Assembly: GCA_032358165.1 (NCBI GenBank) | Contig: JAALGY010000008.1 | Coordinates: 1,302,001-1,366,000 of the forward strand | Direction: 5' to 3' | DNA from: Diplosphaera chodatii | Taxonomy: Eukaryota > Chlorophyta > Trebouxiophyceae > Prasiolales > Stichococcaceae | DNA: 64,000 nucleotides | In this document: one piece after another, positions 1-12,549 of the stretch | How positions within the stretch are numbered: the first letter of the stretch is position 1 | Layout: each line of letters begins with the position of its first letter | Notes under the pieces: model-generated | What the model was told of the DNA's origin: nothing | Seen by the model: the letters and a program-made list of their open reading frames with translations, nothing else | The model's database searches: none | Program-made: the position numbers and the translations under genes

Positions 1-846
1 TCCTGTAGTGGAGCGGCGTCATCTGCCTCTGATGCAGGAAGAATCCTCACCTCCAAAGCGCCAGCCATACGCTCGCTGTCTGCAAGATTCATTTGGCAGC
101 CCATGGTGTGGATATGATAGTTTCCTCTGCTGGGAGCTGCCGGCTGCTGGCCATCTGCAGCGGGCCGGACAAGCACCTGGCCTGCACCGCCAGGCACCGA
201 ACTTGTCAGAATAACTGTGCTCCACGCTGCAGATATGCAGTGTACAAATATGTGGCACAGTTGCACGGCATTTGCACATGGCACTTTTGGCTGCAATGCT
301 CCGCCGCACCATCGCCGCAAAACTCCGAGGCTGCATGCTCCAGCAGCGTGGAGCCCGCCATCTGGTCGGCTGCGTTGGGTAAAGAACGTGACATTGAGGG
401 TGTCTGGCGGCGGCGGCCCCACATGCGCCGCTCCAGCCGCACCTGCTCCGGCCTGCAGGAGTGGGCATGTGGTCTGCCACTGCGCCCACTCCTGCAGCCA
501 GCCCCCGCGCACACGCGGGCCGGCGCCCCGGCATCGAGCGCAGAAGCCATCACAACGTTGCGAAACGGCACACAAGCAATGGAAGTCAAGGATTGTGGAT
601 GTGCAGGCTGCACCAAAGCAGCAACGTGTCTACGTTTCACTGCCGTCGATGACGACTTTGCTCGTGTTGCCCTGACGGCTCCAAGAAGTGCACCCATTTG
701 CAGTCTGTATACGTGCGCGCCATACGATTGGCATACCAGAGCTTTACACACAGCGCTAGCGGCGTTGCGCAGTTACGTGCGGAGGAAAGCGTAAGAACCC
801 TGCAAACTCGTTTGCCACCGCGTGAGCAGCCTGTGAAACTTGCGCC
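1..846. other. upstream region of the helicase gene, no supported gene
   Basis: Several overlapping open frames exist on both strands here, but none has a recognisable domain, a convincing splice pattern or a continuation outside the window. The last part, just before position 847, must hold the promoter and 5' UTR of the helicase gene. The left part could contain the end of a neighbouring gene that I cannot identify. Confidence 0.4.
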
Positions 847-3800
847 ATGTCGTCCGCAGAGCCTGTACATGCAGACACGCCAGACCTTAAAGTCAAGAAG
901 AAGAAGACTAAAGTGGACAGCGGCAAGAAGAAGGATCCGTTGAAGAAGAAGCGGAAAGCAGAGGCAGCCGTCAAGTCGGAGGCTGGCAGCCCTGAGCCGG
1001 TGAAGAAGGTCAAAAAGCAGAAGAAGGCGGCCAAGGCGGTGGAGGCCTCGCCCGAGGCCACGCCATCCACGTCGTCGTCGCAGAGCGACCAGTCAACAGT
1101 GGACGCCGCAGTGGCGGTGTCGCCGCCTGTCACAGCCGCCACGGAGCCCGCCGCCGAGGCGGACCCCCTGGCGCTCGATAATTTCAGCCTCAGCCCGGCG
1201 GTGAAGCAGCTGCTGAATGCCAAGGGCATCAAGGCGCTGTTCCCCATCCAGGTGCTTGTCCCCCACGATGGGTGTGTGTACCTTTCTTCTGCATGCCTAG
1301 GGCGCGGTGTAACATGTGCAAACACTCTGCCCTCTGATACGCTTGATCAACGACACACATGAACATGGCCCGTGCAGGCGGAGACCTTCCAGCACCTGAT
1401 CAGCGGCTTCGACCTGGTGGGCCGTGCGCGCACCGGCTGCGGCAAGACGCTGGCGTTCGTGCTGCCGATCGTGGAGAAGCTCAAGGAGACGCTGGGCGCC
1501 AACGGCCGCCGCGTCTTCGGCCGCACCCCCTCCGTCGTGGTGCTGCTGCCCACCCGCGAGCTGGCCAAGCAGGTGAGGGCGTCGCGAGGCCTCGGCTTGC
1601 TGCACACGATGCATCATTCGAGTTGCGCGCAGTGGCGGCCGGCAGTCGCTCAGCCCTGATGCTCAAATATGGTGCAGCGTCATGCGTGTTCTGCCCTACC
1701 GGCAGGTGCACGCGGACTTCGAGCACATCGGCAAGGCGTTCACGGTGGCGACGCTGTGCGTGTACGGCGGCAGCCCGTACGGCCCGCAGGAGGGCGCGCT
1801 GCGGCGGGGCGTGGACGTCCTCGTCGGCACCCCCGGCCGCGTGAAGGACCTCATGGAGAAGGGCACCCTGAAGCTGGACAAGCTCATGTGCGGCGGGCTC
1901 CCTGCGTCGTGCTGTGGACGTGTCTAAGCTCGCTTGAACATGCCGGGACTACATGCCTCGAACCCTGTACCACTGGCGCGTGTGTGTGCCTGCGTGGTGG
2001 CAATGAAAACAGGAGGCGTCTGGTTGACAGTTCAAGTCAGCAAGCTCCGGTTGCGCACACAGGTTCCGGGTGCTGGACGAGTGCGACGAAATGCTGAACA
2101 TGGGCTTCGTGGACGATGTGGAGAAGATCCTGGGCGCCAACCTGGACAAGACGACGGTGCAGACGCTGCTGTTCTCCGCCACGCTGCCGCCCTGGGTCAA
2201 GGACATCACGCGCCGCTTCCTGAAGGCTGACCACAAGGTCATCGACCTCGTCGGCAATGAGCGCATGAAGGTGCGTGCCGGCTGCAGCCCCTGCAGATGT
2301 GGTGGCAGGGTGTGTGGCGTCGCGCTGCACCCATTTGCACAAGTGACCACAGCAGAAGGACAGCCATGGATATGGTTGGGGTTGCGCTTTGGCCTGCCTG
2401 CTTGCCACATTCACCAAGCCCGAGCTGCTGTTGGATGTTGCTCCGCTATGATTTGGCGACGACCAACACGGCTGAGGGCGGCGCGCTGCTGGGCTGCAGG
2501 CGTCCACGAGCGTGCAGCACCTGGTGCTGCCGTCGCACTGGAGCCAGCGCAACCAGATGCTGCCGGACCTGGTGCGCTGCTACGGCGCCTGCGGCCGCAC
2601 CATCATCTTCACCGAGACCAAGAAGGACGCCAACGAGCTGACCAACGTGCTGTCGGAGACGTGCGGGGCGCGCGCGCTGCACGGCGACATCCCGCAGGTG
2701 ACTAGGGTGCCTGGCGCTGCTGAGCATTGAACGTGCTGAAGTGGCTTCAGCATGAAACGTTTCTGCGCCGTCCATGGACTGCCCTCAAGTTTTGTGTGTG
2801 GTGATGCCAGCAGCACAGCGCCCTGCGGAGTGCGTTGCCAGGTGCATGAAGCACCAAGCCTGCGTCTCTCGGGGCTGAACCGGCCATGCACAGCAACTTG
2901 CTGGTGCAAAACGTGTCTGCCAGCGCTGCTTTGCTCGACTGCGTATCGCTTGCCTCCCCCAGAACCAGCGGGAGACGACGCTGGCGGGCTTCCGCGGCGG
3001 CCGCTTCAGCGTGCTGGTGGCGACGGACGTGGCGGCGCGCGGTCTGGACATCAGCGGCGTGGAGCTGGTGCTGCAGATCGAGCCGCCCAAGGACCCGGAG
3101 ACCTACATCCACCGCTCCGGTGGGCGCCGTTGCCCGAGCCCCTGGATGCAGCCTGCATGTGACGGAGTGACCATCTGCTGGGCCAAGCTCGCCAGCCCTT
3201 TAGCCTGCTGCTGAAAAAGAGCAGCCCCGCACCAAGTGCAACTGCCAGCAAGCGCCATTGAGTCGTAAGAAATTTCGTGTTGGGTGGCTGCAGGGCGCAC
3301 GGGGCGGGCGGGGTGCACGGGCATCAGCGTGGTGCTGGTGGACCGGCGCAAGGAGGGCCTCATCGGCCTGATCGAGCGGCGCGCCGGCATGAAGTTCGAG
3401 CGCATCGGCGCGCCCCAGCCGCAGGACATGGCGCGCGTGGCGGGGGACCGGGCCGCCTCCGCCGTCAAGGTGCGCTTGTTCCCGGATGTGAGGCTTTTGC
3501 AGGACGGGTGCGCTGCAGCGTGGGGCGGCAGTTGCGGAACACCCTGTATGGGATCAGTGGCCTGCATTCACCACGCAACTGAGCTGAGAAGCTTGCTTCT
3601 GGCTGCGCAGGATGTCAGCGAGGATGTGGTGCCCTGGTTCCTGGATGCGGCCAAGTCGCTGTTGGAGGGCGATGATGCGGGCGGCCCCGAGGTGGTGCTG
3701 GCACGCGCCCTCGCCAAGATCGCAGGCCACACGCAGCTGCGCTCGCGCTCGCTGCTGACCGCGCACGAGGACTTCACCACGCTGCAGGTGCTGTGACAGG

Positions 3801-4672
3801 CGCATGGCCAAAGTGGGCAGTCGTCGACATTGTGCCAGCTGGAACTATGCATCTGCTGGTGAACCCAGCATGTACATCAGCTCCAGAGTGGATATGACCA
3901 CCTATGGCTGGGTCGTGCTCTGACATAGCGTGGCTGTTCATTCGCTGCAGTTCGTGGGCAGCACCCAGATTGACCGTCCGGGCTTTGTGTTCGGCTTCCT
4001 GCGGCGGTGCGGCGTGCCAGAGGCGACCGTGGAGGAGGTGCACATGCCTCCCTCAGCTGCGGTGTTCTCATCGCTCCCAGCCACACACGTGCAACAGCTC
4101 CTGTTTGGTGCATCGCTCCCAGCATCACACGTGCAAGTCACACATGCAGTCCTCACACTTCATGTTGCTGACGTGCTGCCTTTCTGACTGCAGCTCAAGC
4201 GCATGACGCTCACAGCTGACGGCAAGGGCGCCATCTTTGATGTGGCCAGCGACCAGGTCAGCATCCGACCTTGCCTGCGTACCACTCTCCGAAAATACAT
4301 CTGACTGCTGTGCAGCGCAAACCCCTTGTGACGCCAGAGGTCAAGCATCAGCCGTTTCAGCCGAGCACGGATGGAAACACTGCCCTTTGCCTGCCGCAGG
4401 TCAAGCTCTTCATGGCCAAGTGCGGCGACGAGAACGGCGCGGATGGCCATCTCATTGTGCCGACGGTCCTGCCACAGCTCAAGCAGAAGCTGGGTGATGG
4501 CAGCAGCAGCAGCTCCTTTGGCGGGAAGCCGGGTGGCTATGGGGGATCTGGAGGCAGCGGCGGGGGCTTCAGCAGGGGCGGCGGTGGGCGTGGAGGCGGC
4601 CGTGGGGGCAGCAGCTTTGGACGGGGCGGCCGGGGGTCGTTTGGTGGCCGTGGGCGGTTTGGGGGCAGGTAG
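847..4672 (+). CDS. nucleolar DEAD-box RNA helicase (DDX21/RH7 type, GUCT domain)
   Basis: ATP-dependent RNA helicase of the Gu/DDX21 group, expected to act in the nucleolus in rRNA processing. Predicted exons: 847-1251, 1378-1572, 1706-1887, 2063-2270, 2500-2697, 2963-3119, 3294-3469, 3611-3787, 3951-4037, 4194-4256, 4400-4672, giving about 706 residues; all junctions keep frame. Order: a Lys-rich tail (about 1-90) as in nucleolar proteins; Q motif (FPIQ, about 132-135); Walker A ARTGCGKT (152-159); the DEAD box, which reads DECD (266-269); SAT motif; helicase C domain with [12 protein letters not shown] and HRSGRTGRAG; a GUCT-like region (exons 8-11); and a Gly/Arg/Ser-rich RGG-type tail ending RGRFGGR. 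The DECD and GCGKT variants keep the residues needed for ATP binding. Start is the first ATG before the Lys-rich tail. Converges on the FLOE-like gene, with 220 bases between stops. Confidence 0.93.
4069..4136. repeat. imperfect 26-base direct repeat in a helicase intron
   Basis: Two near-identical 26-base copies at 4069-4094 and 4111-4136 begin CATCGCTCCCAGC and end CACACGTGCAA. They lie in the intron between exons 9 and 10 and look like a local duplication. Confidence 0.75.
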
Positions 4673-4752
4673 TCACATAGACAGGCACGTCTGGGTCCTC
4701 CCCAGGCAGATCACAGGGAACAGGCACAGGAGGAACGTGTTTCTGCACACGA

Positions 4753-4757
4753 TTACA
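4753..4757 (-). terminator. candidate TGTAA polyadenylation signal of the FLOE-like gene
   Basis: TTACA on the plus strand reads TGTAA on the minus strand about 136 bases after the FLOE-like stop codon. TGTAA is the usual green-algal poly(A) signal. It lies inside the short convergent gap with the helicase gene. Confidence 0.4.
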
Positions 4758-4892
4758 TTGGATTGGGTTTGAACAATTTGACTGCTCTACAGTTCTGGAT
4801 CCAAGGCGACATTCAGGGTGCACACAAGCGGCTTGTATGATTCACATATGTCTCCCTCCCGTGTTGCAATCTGCAGTTGTTCCCTCCACCAG

Positions 4893-7639
4893 TCAGCGGC
4901 CGCGATTCATGAGGCGGTCCAGCACCACATTGAGGTCCACCGTCTTGCCGCTGTTCATGAGCTGCACCACCGTGTCACGGACCTCGTGGCGTGAGAATCC
5001 CATAGAGGCCACCTGCCACACAGCCCAGATAACCATCAGTTGCTGCAGAGGTGGCAGCTGGCCAACAAGGCAACTAGCACCGTCCAGGTCAATCATCCAG
5101 CACAGCACATCCACACCTCATCAATGACGCGCTCGAGCGGCACATCGCGCGCCTGCGCCGCCGGCATTGGCGCGCGGGGGGGCCCGCCTGTCATGTTGCC
5201 AAATGCGACGCTCAGCACACATCACATACAGCGTTTCAGTGGCCAGAGCACTGCAGGTTCTGTGCTGACGCCGGTGCAGTAGCGCTGGTCATGCGGTTGC
5301 AGCACTGCCATGTCACCTGCGGGGCTGGAGGGCGGGGGGCGGCTGTAGGGGTCGGGCTGCGGGCCGCGCCAGAGGCCCTGCGGCGGGGCCTGCGCACGCG
5401 GCGGCAGCGGCGGCTGCGGTGCATACTGCGCCGGCGGCGGCCCCATCTGCAGGTGCAGGGAACTGCCTTTCCCTGCCGCCTGTCGACTTGGAACGACCAC
5501 AGTAGAAAACATGGTGCCATGTGCGCCCGCCGTGTATCTACCAACGTCTTGGCACATAGCTCCCATCTGGTGTTGCCGACGCCATGCAACAACGCACGAG
5601 AGGAGGCACGGGCCAGGGCAGGCAGTCCGAAGCAAGCCTGCAGGACGCCTAGTGCACAGAGCCTCGCTGCATCTGCCAGGCGAGTGGCTGAAGCACATGA
5701 GCACCTGCTCATAGCCCTGCTGAGGCGCCAGCGGTGGTGTCGGTGCCAGGGGCCGCGGCGGGGGCAAATACGCAGGCTGCTGCTGGTGCAGCGCCGAGGG
5801 CGGCGCAGCCTGGTAGCCCGGCTGCGACGGCTCCTGCAGTACGCCGAGTCCACGCTGACAGGTGCCCAAGGTATGCAGTGCGACACACTTATTAAAAACA
5901 CAGCACGCGCAATGATTTGTTCAGTGAGCCACCTGCTGACATGCAGTCTGATCATCGACAGCCAAGAAGGACGATGCTGGGCAAGGGGCGCCCACCTGGG
6001 GCCGTGAGTAGCGAGGAGCCGGCTGTGGCATGGGCGGTGCCGAGTACTGGGGCAGCTGCTGCGGCGGCTGCTGGGGTGCCTGGGGGGCGCCCGGGTACTG
6101 TGGAGCTGCGTGCGGCGATGACGCATACGGCTGCTGCTGCAGCGCAGGCTGCTGATACTGCTGGTGCTCCGGTTGGTGCGGCTGCTGCGCGGGGCCCTGG
6201 GGCTGCGGCTGCGGCGGCGCCTGCTGCATGGGAGGCGCCCCCTGCTGCGGCAGCGGCGCAGAGTACTGGGGCTGCAGTGTGACAGGAGGCTGCGCTCCCT
6301 GAGGCGCAGCCTGCTGCTGCGGCGCCGTTGGCGGGGCGTACGGCGGCTGCGCAGCCGCCGCGGGCGGGGCCTGCGATGCCACGGGCATGGGCTGCGCAGG
6401 CGGCTGCAGTGCGGGCGGTGCCGATGCCTGGGGTGCGGAGGGCGCGGACGGGGCTGTGTTGACGGGTGGGGGTGGCGCCGGCAGTGTCGCTGCCTGCACA
6501 CGCCAGCACCCCTGCCCCTCAGTGCCAAGTGGCGTTTGCAACAGATGACTGTTCTTTCGAGTATTGGCAGTGTTGTAGCCTCGCGCGAGCAGTAGATGCA
6601 TGGCACTCGCCTGCTCGACAGCAGTGGGCTGCATAGGCGCGGAGGCGGGAGCCACACTCGCTGCAGGGCTGGCCAGCTCAGAAGCGCCACCAATGGACCC
6701 GTGCCTCAGCTCCGGCTGCACGTATGACGAGGCAGGTGACGCTCAAGCACCACCGAACTCATGGCAGCGACAGGCAACAGCGTCTCAAGCAAGCTACCTG
6801 CATGTGACTGGCAAACCGTACCCTTGTGGCAAACTTGGCCAGCTCAGCATGCGTCTCCGCGAGCTCCTATAGCAAGACGGTAGAGCGCTGAGTAAGAGAG
6901 CAGATCGACGACCGTCGAAAATGTTTGAGAGGCACAGGGTGGTCATGCACTGCATGCCACCCGCAGGCGCAGCGTGCATCGTGTGCATCACCAATGCAGG
7001 TGACCAATGCAGCCCGATGCAGATGCACACCTGCTTGTCCCGAATGAGCTGGATGCCTCTTGCAAGCTCGCGGAAAGAGCGCTCAATGGTCGCGTTCTGC
7101 TCTTGCACAGTGTGCGTGTTGGCCTCGATGCTCTTGCCGAGGTCTAGGACCAGCTGGTTGAGGTTGTCCGTGCGATCCTCCAGTGCCTCCAGCCGCCTGT
7201 GTGAGGCATGTCGAGGCTAACGTCAGCACCTGCTGTTCCTGAATGCGGTGAAGCATTTGACTGGGGTATGACCAAGGTGTCGGAACGCTCACTTGTTCGT
7301 ATGTTCCAGAACGGCCTGCAGCCCGTTGGCGAAGCGCGACACGACCGTCTCGATGATCTCCTGCGTCTCCCGAGCCTGCTTCTTGCCAAGGCCCTCGCCC
7401 ATGGGCTTTAGGCTCGGCCCGTTGGGCGTCGCACTTTTCGCTTCTTCAACGTCAAGTGCGGGCAGCCCGGGAGACGCTGCAACAGCCTGCGCACTGCTTG
7501 CCATCGGCAGCACCGGCGGCTCTTCGCTGAACATCAGATCAGGCTCGCCGGGTGGCTGGGCACCCTGACCCTGGTCAGCGGCATCGCGCTCTGGCATGAG
7601 TTCCGCAAAGTAGTCCCTTTCGGCCTTGTCCTCTGCCAT
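4893..7639 (-). CDS. FLOE-like protein (coiled coil, Q/P/S-rich region, C-terminal DUF1421/UBA-like domain)
   Basis: Resembles the land-plant FLOE/DUF1421 family; Arabidopsis FLOE1 is a hydration-dependent condensate-forming protein that controls germination. Predicted exons: 7639-7293, 7196-7031, 6866-6798, 6493-5996, 5854-5705, 5446-5317, 5187-5120, 5012-4893; about 515 residues, all phases agree. Residues 1-75 are acidic and start MAEDKAERDYFAEL. About 85-185 form a heptad-rich coiled coil (QEIIETVVSRFANGLQAVLE, then RLEALEDRTDNLNQLVLDLG). About 195-455 are a low-complexity Pro/Gln/Ala/Tyr-rich region, mostly the single 498-base exon 4. The C-terminus carries the family signature VIDEVASMGFSRHEVRDTV through LNVVLDRLMNRGR. 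Domain order matches FLOE. That it forms condensates in this alga is inference. The start is the ATG before the conserved acidic segment; an upstream in-frame ATG is possible. Confidence 0.85.
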
Positions 7640-8046
7640 GCTGCGACAGTGTGCTTCGTAGGACAAGCTCGCTGCCTGTGTAGCGCTGTGACGGCAGCAC
7701 AAAGCTGGTGCTTCTGAAACGATGCCAGGATGTGCTGATGTGTATTCGGGTGGAATTTACACGTGCAAACCCGCTTCTCGTACTTACGGTGGCTGGAAGC
7801 CTCCCGATCATGCAGCCAGTGGGCACAGGTGGGAAGCTGCGTGTGGCCGTTGGCCAACCCGCTGTTGTGATGGTATCCGCTGAGCTTTACAACTATGCAC
7901 CAACTGAGCAGATGTCAAAGCTAGCAAGTGACTGCCGGCGCCGATGATGCAACCTTCAGGGCTGGTGCTCTGTGCGGTTGCCCACGCATGCTGACCATGC
8001 TCGCTGCAGCCGTCCCACACGAGGCAGTGAGCAGCTAGCTGTACCC
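7640..8046. promoter_or_regulatory. gap between the CUE gene 3' end and the FLOE-like gene start
   Basis: About 400 bases with no supported exon. It must hold the 3' UTR of the CUE gene (TTACA at 7887-7891 reads TGTAA on the minus strand) and the promoter of the FLOE-like gene, both on the minus strand. I see no clear core promoter motif. Confidence 0.4.
7887..7891 (-). terminator. candidate TGTAA polyadenylation signal of the CUE gene
   Basis: Minus-strand TGTAA about 156 bases after the CUE-protein stop codon. Confidence 0.35.
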
Positions 8047-9635
8047 TCAGAACACGTCCGAGTTTGGCCCGGGGCCCAGTGGCCGGCTGTCTGTAGCTGC
8101 CCGCAGGTGCTGCGCGAGCGAATAGTTGCTGAGCTCCAGCGCCTGCACCTTGTCATGGTACTCCTTGGCGAGGGCACGCAGCTGGGCGACCTCTGCGTCG
8201 CGGCCCGCCATCTCCTGCAGCCGGCTGTTCTGGATGGCGACTGCGCGCTTCAGGATTGCATTGTCCCGCTGCAGCGCCTCCAGCTGCGCGCTGTCGGGCG
8301 CAGCCTTGGCCTGGGGAGGAGAACGCCGTGGGTTTGGAGGGGTTTTGGCATGCCAATGGGGTGCACACCGTCGTCTTGGGCCCGCAGAACGTGCATGGCC
8401 CACGGTCGCATTTGACGTGCACACTTGCTGACAGATCAAAGCCTTGCTGGCCAGCACTAGCAACCACGTGCACCTCCACAGCACCTGCACACCCTGATCT
8501 TCAGGTCAACTGCTGTTACAGCATTGCTGGAAACCCTCTGACACGCACATATCAATGGCAACAACGCACGCACAGATGCCCGCACCTGCGCTGTGACAGC
8601 CTGCTCGAAGGCCTGCAGCGCCTGCGCCGCGCGGGCGCGGGCATCCGGCAGGTCCTTCGCCTGCGACATCGTGTGCACCAGCGCGTCCACCCACTCCTCG
8701 GACGTCTTCGGGTGCTGAGCCTGCTGCTGGAGGGGCGGCGGCGCCTGGGCCGCCACCCCGGCCGCTGCTGCTGCGGCGGCTGTGCCGGGGAGCGATGCCT
8801 CTGCAGCGGCACCCTGGCCGGCACGCGCCGCCGCAGCATCTGTGCAAGGCAGGAACCCTGTCGTTGATCATCCAGGCAACAGCCTCCCTGCTGATCCCTA
8901 TCCCAAGCAGTGTCTTTGTTGCCCGCTGCAGCTATTGATCAGGCTTGTGGTGAAGTCCAGGTGCGCAGACAGAAGCCACACCTTCCCGAGGTGATGCTGA
9001 TGGCTGCGTGGCTGCTGCACTGGCTTCGTCCTGAGCTGCTGCCGGCTTGCCCTCAGCACGCAGCTGCAGCTGTCCAAGACGCTTGATGGCGGCATCAATG
9101 TCGCTGCCACAGTCTGTCAAAACCTGTGCGATTGTCTGCAGCGCCCAGAGCAAACCCTCAGTCTGCATTGACCTGCGCTACCTTTCCTACCACAGGCAAC
9201 AGAGCTAGCTGCTGACTTGACACGACCTTTGCGCACCTGCTCGTTCATCGCGGGGAACAGGCTATGCAGTGCGGCAATTGTTGTGGGGCCCACGGCATGA
9301 GCTGCGCCCGGGGGGAAGGAGTTCCCGCCGGGTGCGCAGCGTGCAGCAGACAGCACACGCCGTGCCTTGGCTGCCGGCGAGCTGCTGTAAGATACACAAA
9401 CACGTGCATGCTCAGTGCCGTCACAACACCCCACTGCTCAGCCACACGCAGTGAAGATTGGCATACGCACATCTGACAACTGCCTGTCACGCCGAGATAG
9501 GCACGTGCAACAAGAGCAACTGCCCAGCCTTCACCTGCGGAAGTGGAATGGCTCGTCTGGCCCGCTGTCAGCGTCAAGGCCACGCTTGCCGTGCCGGCGG
9601 TGGGACTGCTGGTGTGCGTGCGCTACAACCGACAT
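8047..9635 (-). CDS. CUE-domain protein, plant AT5G32440-like
   Basis: Probable ubiquitin-binding protein of the plant 'ubiquitin system component Cue' family; cellular role unknown. Predicted exons: 9635-9535, 9384-9237, 9135-8982, 8839-8586, 8310-8047; about 306 residues, every junction in phase. The start MSVVAHAH and the following GKRGLDADSGPDEPFHFR segment resemble the plant N-terminus. The CUE core is residues about 70-110: LHSLFPAMNEQ, then TIAQVLTDCGSDIDAAIKRL. A middle Ala/Gln-rich stretch is followed by a helical segment with EEWVDALVHTM. The C-terminus is a coiled coil (LQRDNAILKRAVAIQNSRLQ) ending NYSLAQHLR...DVF, the family's characteristic tail. Minus strand, 407 bases upstream of the FLOE-like gene, which also ends in a UBA-like domain. 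Divergent from the complex I gene. Confidence 0.88.
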
Positions 9636-10373
9636 GTGACCGGCTACCACAGCCGCCAGCGGCGGCGCAAGGCAGCCAGCTCTGGCGCAAATGTGACGCC
9701 GCTGGCCGCGCCAGGGGTGGTGCAGCCACCACCGCTTGCTGTCAAACCGCCAGCATCCTACCGCTTGCTGCTACCCAGGGTGGGTAGCTTGGGAAATGCC
9801 AAGCTTCAAAGACGTACGATGTGGCAAGTACAACTAATGCGTCAGGCACGCAGCTGCAGCAGAACCGCTGTTGTCTCGAAGGTGTGTATACAGTAGGCCT
9901 CCCGACAGCTTGTGTCGGACAGCTAGTTTGAGCAACAACGCAGCTTGCCAACCGGCTGCAATCTGCAACTCCGCACGTGGTGAGGCGAGTGAACAGCGTC
10001 AAGCAATGAACTGCGAAGGCGCGAGCAACCGTGTCCGAGGGCTTCCCAAGCCACTTGCAGCATCCGCGGGGCTCCCCTCTGCTTCCTTGCTGCATCCTTG
10101 CCACGGCGTCAGGGCACAACACAGTCTGGTGAAAGTCACGCCCTCGCACGTCCTGAAGCATCTACGCGAGGACCTTGTGCGACGGTGCTGCTGCGCTGCA
10201 AGTCTCACCGCTACCCTGCAGCTTGAGCATCGCCACCATTGAGACCCATCCGACACGCAGTGTGCTTGATTCTCTCCTCAGACTGTAAACTGCGACGATC
10301 CCTCTTGTGGCAGTTGATCCTGGGATCTCTTCGTCATTTTGGCAAGTGAACCCCAACTCGACAAGCATTCAGC
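9636..10373. promoter_or_regulatory. shared upstream region of divergent CUE and complex I genes
   Basis: 738 bases between two start codons on opposite strands. The plus-strand open frame at 9543-9896 overlaps CUE exon 1 and is explained as its shadow. No other exon is supported, so both promoters and 5' UTRs must lie here. Confidence 0.45.
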
Positions 10374-12250
<1,877 letters not shown>

Positions 12251-12472
12251 GCTGAGTTGGTCACCAGTGTCGCGAGCATCGAGAGCTCGACTACAGCATG
12301 ACATGGCGGATGTACATGTATGCCACAGTTGCGGCCGAGAAGACCGAGGTGGTTGCCGCATCAAGCAGCTCATATGCAGCACTTCGTGGAGTGTTTGAGT
12401 AACATTGGCAGGAGCCACAGATAACCTAGGGCCAGCATCTAAGTGACAAGTTGGAACTCCCAGACCCGAAGT

Positions 12473-12477
12473 TTACA
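12473..12477 (-). terminator. candidate TGTAA polyadenylation signal of the strictosidine-synthase-like gene
   Basis: Minus-strand TGTAA about 75 bases after the stop codon at 12550, in the 300-base gap where this gene converges with the complex I gene. Confidence 0.45.
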
Positions 12478-12549
12478 TATCAGCGGCAGTGCAGTAAAAT
12501 AGCAATGTACAGAGGTGTGCAATTGTGAATACAGGCATTTGTTGAAGCC

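Noticed and set aside
93..794. 233-codon plus-strand frame at the left edge.
   Set aside because: No recognisable motif, overlaps other equally long frames, and sits where the helicase promoter must be.
5921..6721. Several long frames on both strands rich in Ala, Gly, Pro or Arg.
   Set aside because: Alternative readings of the CAG/CCG-rich FLOE exon 4. Only the Pro/Gln frame is continuous with conserved flanking exons.
9543..9896. Plus-strand open frame with a plausible hydrophobic stretch and GC-ending codons.
   Set aside because: It overlaps exon 1 of the CUE gene on the other strand, whose start, phase and plant-like N-terminus explain the sequence better.
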